From positions 1-10,902 of the forward strand of contig JABDIZ010000129.1 of assembly GCA_013003465.1 (NCBI GenBank): 10,902 nt of DNA, in the 5' to 3' direction. The notes beneath the pieces were generated by a model. That model made no database searches, was not told the origin of the DNA, and saw only the letters and a list, made by a program, of their open reading frames with translations. Positions within the stretch are counted from its first letter, which is position 1. Each line of letters opens with the position of its first letter. Shown piece after piece: positions 6,796 to 10,902 of the stretch. Both the position numbers and the translations under genes were made by a program. The DNA is from Rhodothermaceae bacterium (lineage in GTDB: Bacteria; Bacteroidota; Rhodothermia; Rhodothermales; Rubricoccaceae).

Positions 6796-7740
6796 ATGTT
6801 CCACTCCAACCGTTTCCTGCTGCCCGCGCTCATTATGGCCGCGCTGCTGGTGCCCGCCACCGCCTTCGCCCAGAACGACCGCGACACCGAGGACCGTGAT
6901 GGCAACCGCATCGTCATCGAGGACCGCGACGGCAATCGTTCGGAGGTTCGCGTCCGACCGCGCGTTCGCATGCGCGGCCTGAACGCGGATGGCGAGCGCA
7001 CCGGGGTCGTCATCTTCCGTTCCGAGGATGGCGAGACCTACCGCTTCGAGATCGACGGCGACGACATTCATACCGACAGCGATGTGGAGTTCGAGCGCGA
7101 TGGCGACACGATCCGCTTCACCACGCCCGATGGGGAGACACACGCAATCGAGCTTTTCGAAGGTGGCTTCCACGTCGGTGATGGCGACCATGCCTTCTTC
7201 CGAAGTGGAGAAGGCGGCGTCTTCCGGTTCCGCACGCCCGATGGAGACGAGCGCGTCTTCGAGTTCGAGAGCCCGGATGGGGAGAACGTCTACTTCGAGA
7301 TGCCGGACCTGACGGAGTTCGCCTTTCCGCGCTTCGATGCGGAGGACTTCAATGTCTGGGCGCATCGCGACGGCGAACCGTTTGGCCGCTTCGCGTTGGA
7401 AGGGATGCTCGATGGTCTCCGGGGGCTCGACAGCGAGACACGCCGGGAGATGATGGAGCTGGAGCGCCGCACGGCCGAGCTGGCCGCGCAACTGCGCCGC
7501 GCGGAAGGCCGCGAACGGGCTGAGCTCGAAGAGCAACTCGATCGCTCACTCGGCGAGCTCTTTGAGCTCCGGGGCCAGATGCGCGAAGCGCGCGCTCGGG
7601 AGATGGAGGAACGCGCACAGCGGCTCCGTGAGGAAGCCGAGGCGTTGCGGGACGCCCTCCGCGACCGCGAGCGGCAGCGTGAGGCGCTCATTGAGGAGCG
7701 TAAGCGCGATCTGCTCGGCGAGCACGGCAGCGACTGGTAA
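6796..7740 (+). CDS. Exported acidic DG-repeat protein with C-terminal coiled coil
   Basis: Function unknown. With ATG 6796 the protein has 314 residues and a clean signal peptide (core about 7-22, cleavage after AFA at 25). Residues 30-165 contain about nine copies of an acidic beta-strand motif, D-G-[DEN]-x-x-[VIY]-x-[FI], at DG positions 35, 45, 65, 78, 87, 102, 112, 149 and 161, which suggests a repetitive beta sheet, possibly metal-binding. Residues 212-306 form a strongly charged helix (ELERRTAELAAQLRR...), ending in ALIEERKRDLL, homologous to the end of the preceding protein. No cysteines occur. In-frame ATG 6727, preceded by GAGGA only 3 nt away, would add 23 residues before the signal peptide and is less likely. 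It lies 75 nt after the previous stop (6 nt if the upstream start is used), as last gene of the sigma cluster. Confidence 0.78.
   Translation: MFHSNRFLLPALIMAALLVPATAFAQNDRDTEDRDGNRIVIEDRDGNRSEVRVRPRVRMRGLNADGERTGVVIFRSEDGETYRFEIDGDDIHTDSDVEFERDGDTIRFTTPDGETHAIELFEGGFHVGDGDHAFFRSGEGGVFRFRTPDGDERVFEFESPDGENVYFEMPDLTEFAFPRFDAEDFNVWAHRDGEPFGRFALEGMLDGLRGLDSETRREMMELERRTAELAAQLRRAEGRERAELEEQLDRSLGELFELRGQMREARAREMEERAQRLREEAEALRDALRDRERQREALIEERKRDLLGEHGSDW
6889..6948 (+). repeat. Tandem 30-bp coding duplication
   Basis: Two adjacent 30-bp units (6889-6918 and 6919-6948) each begin GAGGACCG(T/C)GA(T/C)GGCAA and encode E-D-R-D-G-N-R plus three further residues. They form the start of the DG repeat array and are the clearest DNA-level repeat in the gene. 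Confidence 0.8.
7561..7713 (+). repeat. Shared coiled-coil module, copy 2
   Basis: Encodes residues 256-306 of the second exported protein, from FELRG to ERKRDL (51 residues). It is the partner of the module at 6574-6705 and carries one extra heptad after the first 24 gap-free aligned positions. Confidence 0.7.
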
Positions 7741-7840
7741 GCGCACGCGTCCTACGACGGTGCAACTCCGATGGGGGCGTTTTTCAGCAGCACCTCCCTG
7801 CCGAACTCGTACCGGGCTATACCCTCACACCATGCGCGAC

Positions 7841-7867
7841 TGTCCCCCTTGGCAAGGGGGACAGCTT
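7841..7867 (+). terminator. Perfect 10-bp hairpin; repeat-derived terminator candidate
   Basis: TGTCCCCCTT (7841-7850) pairs perfectly with AAGGGGGACA (7854-7863) across a 3-nt loop GGC, followed by GCTTTT. Stem strength and T-run fit an intrinsic terminator about 100 nt after the sigma cluster. The string CCCCCTTGGCAAGGGGGACA is, as I recall, also the core of a dispersed intergenic repeat found in many bacteria, and the following bases to about 7930 (GAGGAAAGCGGGGG...) fit the same repeat. Both readings may hold. Confidence 0.55.
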
Positions 7868-7933
7868 TTCGAGGGCACCCGGAGGAGCCGAGGAAAGCGG
7901 GGGCGTGCCGAGAGAAACCTGCACACCGCGTTT

Positions 7934-7976
7934 GCCATCGGCGGCCACACGAAACGCCTGACCGCCGATGGCTTTT
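7934..7976 (+). terminator. Perfect 11-bp inverted repeat followed by TTTT
   Basis: GCCATCGGCGG (7934-7944) is perfectly complementary to CCGCCGATGGC (7962-7972), with a 17-nt loop (7945-7961) and TTTT directly after the stem. It could be a terminator, the stem of a structured RNA or the end of a mobile repeat. The large loop is unusual for a terminator. Confidence 0.45.
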
Positions 7977-8045
7977 CCAGCAAGGCTCAAATCGAAGCAG
8001 ACCGTTACGATTCCAGCCGCGTGCTCGGTCGGCGCAAACATGTCC

Positions 8046-8172
8046 TATCTTATCGCCCGCGCACCCGTTCAGCCCGAATCGCTGAACCTGGAGCGTGACA
8101 ACCGATCTGCTTGATCGGCCCGGCCCCTGGACGGGGGCGAGTGACGGAGTTTGAACTCCGGCACGGCTTTTT
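8046..8172 (+). ncRNA. Candidate structured small RNA or leader with four hairpins and terminator
   Basis: A -7-like box TATCTTAT (8046-8053; TAnnTTxG type, no clear TTG upstream) is followed by four consecutive hairpins: GTTCAG/CTGAAC (8067-8072 with 8082-8087), CCGATC/GATCGG (8102-8107 with 8113-8118), GCCCC/GGGGC (8123-8127 with 8134-8138) and GTG-a-CGGAGTT/AACTCCG-g-CAC (8141-8164). The last is followed by GGCTTTTT, ending at 8172. It resembles a roughly 110-nt transcript with an intrinsic terminator upstream of the amidase. I do not recognise a known RNA family; tRNA was tested and rejected because the possible T-loop is one base short. No covariation evidence is available here. Confidence 0.35.
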
Positions 8173-8264
8173 CATCCTTCCCCGTGTGCACCGGACGCGC
8201 TGCTCTGTCGGCTTCCGGTTTCTGTAGTTTCTTTTGCACGCCACGGATGTGGAGTAAGCCGATT

Positions 8265-9464
8265 ATGGGTTCCGTTGTTTCTGCTTTAGCTATCAGGGTA
8301 CACGTTTCGCGCCTCGTCCTGCTTGGCCTGCTGGTGCTGCTAGGCGCCACGGTGGCCCGCGCCGATGCCGACCTCGAACGCATCTCCTTCACCGCGCGGA
8401 GCGATGGGCAGGGGTACGTTGTGCGGATCCACGCGGAGGGTCGCGTAGCGGCCTACACGGTTGAGGAGAACGGCGAGGGCGCCATCGACCTGATCATCTA
8501 CCGCGCACAACTGGCTACCAATTTCCGACGTGATGCCGCCGAAGGGCCGGTGCAGTCCTACCGTGTGGTGCCCTCAGACGGCCGCGTGGTGGTCACGTTT
8601 GCGCTCCGCTCCGGCATCACCGTGGAGCCCCAGGCCTACCCCGACCGCGACTCTGACGACCTATTGCTCGCCCTGACGGTCGGCTCGTCCAACGCATCGC
8701 CCCCTGTGGCGCAGACCGGTACTGGTGCAGGAGCCGATGCGGCCAGCCGAGAGCACTGGCGCCTCGACTGTGTGGTCATCGACGCGGGGCATGGCGGGCA
8801 CGACGGCGGGGCGACCTACAACGGCGTGCGGGAGAAGGATGTAACGCTGGGCATTGCCCGCCGTCTCGGAGGCTATATCGAGGATCGGCTGGGGGTGCGC
8901 GTCGTGTACACGCGCTCGGACGACCGCTTCATCGAACTGCACGAGCGCGGGCGCATCGCCAACGACTCATGCGGCAAGCTTTTCGTCTCGATCCACGCCA
9001 ATGCGGCCGGGTCGAGGAGCGCACACGGGACGGAGACCTATTTCCTCGCCCCGCACCGGACCGAGAGTGCCCGCGAGGTGATGGCGCGCGAGAACGCGGT
9101 GGTACGCCTAGAGAGCGACCCCAACCTCTACGACGACTTCGACGCCGAGGGGGGTATCGTGCGGGCCCTGACGATGAGCGCCTATCAGCAGGAGAGCCAG
9201 GAGTTGGCCAGCATGATCCAGCAGCAGTTCGGGCAGCGAGCCGGGCGCAGGAATCGGGGCGTCAAGCAGGCAGGCTTCCTCGTGCTCTGGCGGGCCTCAA
9301 TGCCTGCGGTGCTGATCGAAACCGGCTTCGTGTCGAACCGCGACGAGGCTCGTTTCCTCGCCAGTGCACAAGGACAAGACCTGATCGCGAGTGCCATCTT
9401 CCGCGCCGTGCGCGACTACAAGGCGCGCTACGAGCGCGGGCTGCGGCTCACGGCTGGAAGCTGA
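8265..9464 (+). CDS. Exported N-acetylmuramoyl-L-alanine amidase (Amidase_3)
   Basis: Zinc-dependent peptidoglycan hydrolase that cleaves the bond between N-acetylmuramic acid and L-alanine, acting in the periplasm in cell separation or wall turnover (AmiC/CwlM-like). With ATG 8265 the protein has 399 residues: a signal peptide (core about 15-30, cleavage after ARA at 33), a beta-rich N-terminal region (about 36-140) resembling an AMIN-type targeting domain, a Ser/Gly linker (140-163), and the Amidase_3 domain (168-388). All expected catalytic residues are present: zinc ligands H176 in DAGHGG, E190 in GVREKD and H244 in SIHAN, and catalytic E352 in IETGF. GGAG 10 nt upstream of the ATG supports this start; in-frame ATG 8247 and TTG 8151 would push the signal peptide inward. 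The gene follows a 524-nt non-coding stretch and precedes apt by 111 nt. Confidence 0.95.
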   Translation: MGSVVSALAIRVHVSRLVLLGLLVLLGATVARADADLERISFTARSDGQGYVVRIHAEGRVAAYTVEENGEGAIDLIIYRAQLATNFRRDAAEGPVQSYRVVPSDGRVVVTFALRSGITVEPQAYPDRDSDDLLLALTVGSSNASPPVAQTGTGAGADAASREHWRLDCVVIDAGHGGHDGGATYNGVREKDVTLGIARRLGGYIEDRLGVRVVYTRSDDRFIELHERGRIANDSCGKLFVSIHANAAGSRSAHGTETYFLAPHRTESAREVMARENAVVRLESDPNLYDDFDAEGGIVRALTMSAYQQESQELASMIQQQFGQRAGRRNRGVKQAGFLVLWRASMPAVLIETGFVSNRDEARFLASAQGQDLIASAIFRAVRDYKARYERGLRLTAGS

Positions 9465-9575
9465 TAAACCCGAGGCGGTTCGGGCGCGCGGATGCCGAGT
9501 GTCTCGTAGCTTCGGGCTGCACCGCTCCGCATAGGCGTATGTGCTCGCACTCCGTTGGTCCCCACTGGCCTTGCC

Positions 9576-10100
9576 GTGTCTGATCCTCTCATTGCCGCCG
9601 TTCGCACCATTCCTGATTTTCCCGAGCCTGGGGTTCTGTTCAAGGACATCACGCCGGTACTGGACGATCCGGCGCTGTTTCAGGAGGCCATTGAGCGGCT
9701 AGCGACGCCCTTCACCGCAGCCGAAGTCACCCACATCGTGGGCATCGAGTCGCGGGGCTTCTGGTTCGGGCCGACGATGGCCGCGCGCCTCCGTGCCGGG
9801 TTCGTCCCCGCCCGCAAGCCCGGCAAGCTGCCCTTCACCACGCTGCGCGAGGAGTATGCGCTGGAATACGGCACCGACGCCATCGAAATCCATGCCGATG
9901 CGCTGGGGACAGGCGACCGGGTGCTCATCCACGACGACGTGATCGCGACCGGCGGGACGGCCGCCGCGACGGCGCGCTTGGTGCAGCAGACTGGAGCCGA
10001 GGTCGTCGGCTTCTCGTTTTTTGTCGAGTTGGCCTTTCTGGAGGGACGCGAGCACCTGCCCGAAGGCGTGCTCGTGCGGTCGGTGCTGCGCGTGGAATGA
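9576..10100 (+). CDS. apt: Adenine phosphoribosyltransferase
   Basis: Cytoplasmic purine-salvage enzyme converting adenine and PRPP to AMP and pyrophosphate. The 174-residue length from GTG 9576 is typical. The N-terminus reads IPDFPEPGVLFKDITPVL (12-29), the family hallmark; the flexible-loop and base-binding segments VGIESRGFWFGP (55-66) and VPARKPGKLPF (77-87) are present; the PRPP-binding motif VLIHDDVIATGGTA (116-129) is complete. The GTG was chosen because it gives the usual short lead before IPDFP; a TTG at 9555 would add seven residues without family support. Upstream 111 nt contain only a weak 5-bp hairpin (9469-9484) and a TAGCTTCG box (9507-9514) without a partner, so co-transcription with the amidase remains possible. 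Confidence 0.96.
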   Translation: MSDPLIAAVRTIPDFPEPGVLFKDITPVLDDPALFQEAIERLATPFTAAEVTHIVGIESRGFWFGPTMAARLRAGFVPARKPGKLPFTTLREEYALEYGTDAIEIHADALGTGDRVLIHDDVIATGGTAAATARLVQQTGAEVVGFSFFVELAFLEGREHLPEGVLVRSVLRVE

Positions 10101-10127
10101 TCGCATGGCCCCGCTGAACCCCTTGTG

Positions 10128-10155
10128 TTGAGGGCCTCCCCCCGCCGTACCTTGG
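10128..10155 (+). promoter_or_regulatory. Bacteroidota-type promoter candidate for the lipoprotein gene
   Basis: TTG (10128-10130) and TACCTTGG (10148-10155) are separated by 17 nt, close to the Bacteroidota consensus TTG-N17-20-TAnnTTTG (one mismatch in the -7 box). Transcription would start near 10162, leaving a short leader before the ATG at 10185, consistent with a gene having its own promoter in the 84-nt gap after apt. Confidence 0.5.
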
Positions 10156-10184
10156 CAACCTGTCCCCCTCAACACCGTCGTTCC

Positions 10185-10754
10185 ATGCGTGCCCAGTTCC
10201 GCTCCGTCCTCGTTCTGCCCCTGCTGCTCGCCCCGCTCCTGTTCGCGGGCTGCGATGAGGCTGGAGGGGGTAACACCTTCACATTTGGCGTGTCGGGGGT
10301 CCGGTTCGACTTCAGCTTCACGGGTAATCAGGTGATGAGCTCGGCGGCTGCTATCACGTCGCCGGACATGGGTAACGTGCTCACTGATATCCAATCGCGC
10401 GGTTTCGGAGCCGCCGATGTGCTGGCTGTGCGTCTCGTGCCCGGTGAGGCCCAGATTCGCATCGTCCAGGCACCAGGAGGTACGGAGATCGACTTCCTGG
10501 ACAACGTGACGCTTCGCCTCGGGAGTGCTGCGAGCAACACCGTTGTGGCGAGCCAAAACGATTTCGCTTCAATGACCGGTACCATGGCCGGTGAGGCCGA
10601 ACTCGACGTGAACGCGACCAACATTGCCGCCATCGCAACCGGGGGCGATTTCAGCGCCTTCCTCGATGTGCTCGCAAGCGGGGCCAACGCGGGATCGACC
10701 TACGACGTCGAGGTGATCTTCGACGTCGAGGTCGAAGTCGAAGCGGCACTCTGA
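10185..10754 (+). CDS. Putative lipoprotein of unknown function
   Basis: Not recognised as a named family. The 189-residue protein has a basic start (MRAQFR), a hydrophobic core (8-20) and a lipobox-like LFAGC with the lipidation candidate C23; Phe at the -3 position is less common than Leu. Asp at +2 (CDEA) would in E. coli suggest inner-membrane retention, but sorting rules differ in Bacteroidota. After a Gly-rich tether (27-30) the mature part alternates beta-strand-like stretches (TFTFGVSGVRFDFSF, VRLVPGEAQIRIVQA) and ends in a strongly acidic strand pattern DVEVIFDVEVEVEAAL, suggesting a small beta-sandwich. ATG 10185 was chosen because the upstream in-frame TTG/ATG region lies in the probable promoter. 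It converges on ridA, with 7 nt between the stops. Confidence 0.82.
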   Translation: MRAQFRSVLVLPLLLAPLLFAGCDEAGGGNTFTFGVSGVRFDFSFTGNQVMSSAAAITSPDMGNVLTDIQSRGFGAADVLAVRLVPGEAQIRIVQAPGGTEIDFLDNVTLRLGSAASNTVVASQNDFASMTGTMAGEAELDVNATNIAAIATGGDFSAFLDVLASGANAGSTYDVEVIFDVEVEVEAAL

Positions 10755-10761
10755 GCAGACG

Positions 10762-10902
10762 TTAGCGCACCGCCACGCAGGCGATCTCGACCCGTGCGCC
10801 GCGGGGCAGGGCCGCCACTTGAAGGGCCTCCCGGGCGGGCGTTGCCTCGCTGAAGTAGCGGGCGTACACCTCATTGACCGGTGCGTAGTCGTCGAGGCTG
10901 GT
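10762..10902 (-). CDS. RidA/YjgF-family protein, C-terminal fragment (5' part outside window)
   Basis: Members deaminate reactive enamine/imine intermediates released by PLP enzymes such as threonine dehydratase. Only the last 46 residues plus the TAA stop are in the window. They read as a canonical RidA C-terminus: VNEVYARYF, then TPAR, LPRGARVEI and AVR at the end. The arginine in TPAR (fragment residue 24) aligns with the substrate-carboxylate-binding R105 of E. coli RidA, and the glutamate in VEI (residue 39) with E120, judged from their 15-residue spacing, so the fragment looks like an active-type RidA rather than an inactive Rid subgroup. The 3' end converges with the lipoprotein gene and no bidirectional terminator hairpin is visible in the 7-nt gap. 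Confidence 0.93.
   Translation of the reverse strand, partial: TSLDDYAPVNEVYARYFSEATPAREALQVAALPRGARVEIACVAVR

Larger units (their letters stand above)
7741..8264. other. 524-nt gene-free stretch with several inverted repeats
   Basis: No protein-coding gene is convincing on either strand. The plus-strand frame through it has no family resemblance, and minus-strand frames are translations of repeat-like DNA. The stretch holds a perfect 10-bp hairpin (7841-7863), a perfect 11-bp hairpin with a T-run (7934-7976), and four successive hairpins ending in a T-tract (8067-8172). The first 100 nt (7741-7840) show nothing clear apart from a T5 run at 7780-7784 without a good stem. Confidence 0.6.

Noticed and set aside
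6781..7536. Minus-strand frame of 251 codons
   Set aside because: Mirror of the DG-repeat protein gene; its regularity is the reverse complement of the coding repeat.
7895..7930. Possible cobalamin riboswitch or RNase P fragment (GAGGAAAGCGGGGG...CCTGC)
   Set aside because: Only short similarity; the conserved B12 box and the RNase P core are absent, and the bases fit the neighbouring dispersed repeat better.
7562..8098. Plus-strand frame of 178 codons running from the last sigma-cluster gene into the non-coding gap
   Set aside because: Begins inside the coiled-coil gene in another frame and continues through hairpins and repeat-like DNA; no coherent protein.
8141..8164. Possible tRNA T-arm (GGAGTTCAAACTCC on the minus strand)
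   Set aside because: The loop is one base short of the TTCRANN pattern and no acceptor, D- or anticodon arm fits around it.
9699..10556. Minus-strand frame of 285 codons spanning apt and the lipoprotein gene
   Set aside because: Crosses two supported genes and a promoter region in antisense; no family resemblance.
1..10902. CRISPR array, insertion sequence, prophage or toxin-antitoxin genes
   Set aside because: No regularly spaced identical repeats, no transposase or integrase motifs, and no small paired genes were seen on either strand.

Overview
The window is GC-rich, compact chromosomal DNA. The protein families, the near absence of Shine-Dalgarno sites, several GTG starts and TAnnTTxG-like promoter boxes suggest a high-GC member of the Bacteroidota, possibly the Rhodothermia (Rhodothermus/Salinibacter side). 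This placement is inference; there is no rRNA to settle it.

Layout. Positions 1-1269 (minus strand) hold a lipid-transport ABC pair: an MlaE-like permease followed 1 nt later by an MlaF-like ATPase that runs off the left edge. Divergent from these is radA (1394-2785, DNA repair). A 273-nt gap (2786-3058) is filled with what look like dispersed repeats, followed by a class I SAM-dependent methyltransferase (3059-3904). The gene cluster from 3949 to 7740 is the most distinctive part of the window: an ECF sigma factor, a single-pass membrane protein with a triplicated cytoplasmic domain (probable anti-sigma factor), and two secreted proteins that share a C-terminal coiled-coil module. A 524-nt non-coding stretch (7741-8264) contains two terminator-like hairpins and a run of four hairpins ending in a T-tract, which may be a small RNA. 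Then come an exported N-acetylmuramoyl-L-alanine amidase (8265-9464), adenine phosphoribosyltransferase (9576-10100), a small putative lipoprotein (10185-10754) and, convergent with it, the 3' end of a RidA-family gene.

How it fits together. Several loci concern the cell envelope: MlaFE (lipid asymmetry), the amidase (peptidoglycan), the lipoprotein and the sigma/anti-sigma cluster with its exported partners. The 3949-7740 cluster reads as a transmembrane signalling module: a cytoplasmic sigma factor, a membrane protein with its N-terminus predicted inside, and two periplasmic proteins, the first of which overlaps the membrane protein gene by ATGA and so is probably translationally coupled to it. 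I do not recognise the membrane protein or the two secreted proteins as named families, and the signal they respond to is unknown. RadA, Apt and RidA are ordinary housekeeping genes.
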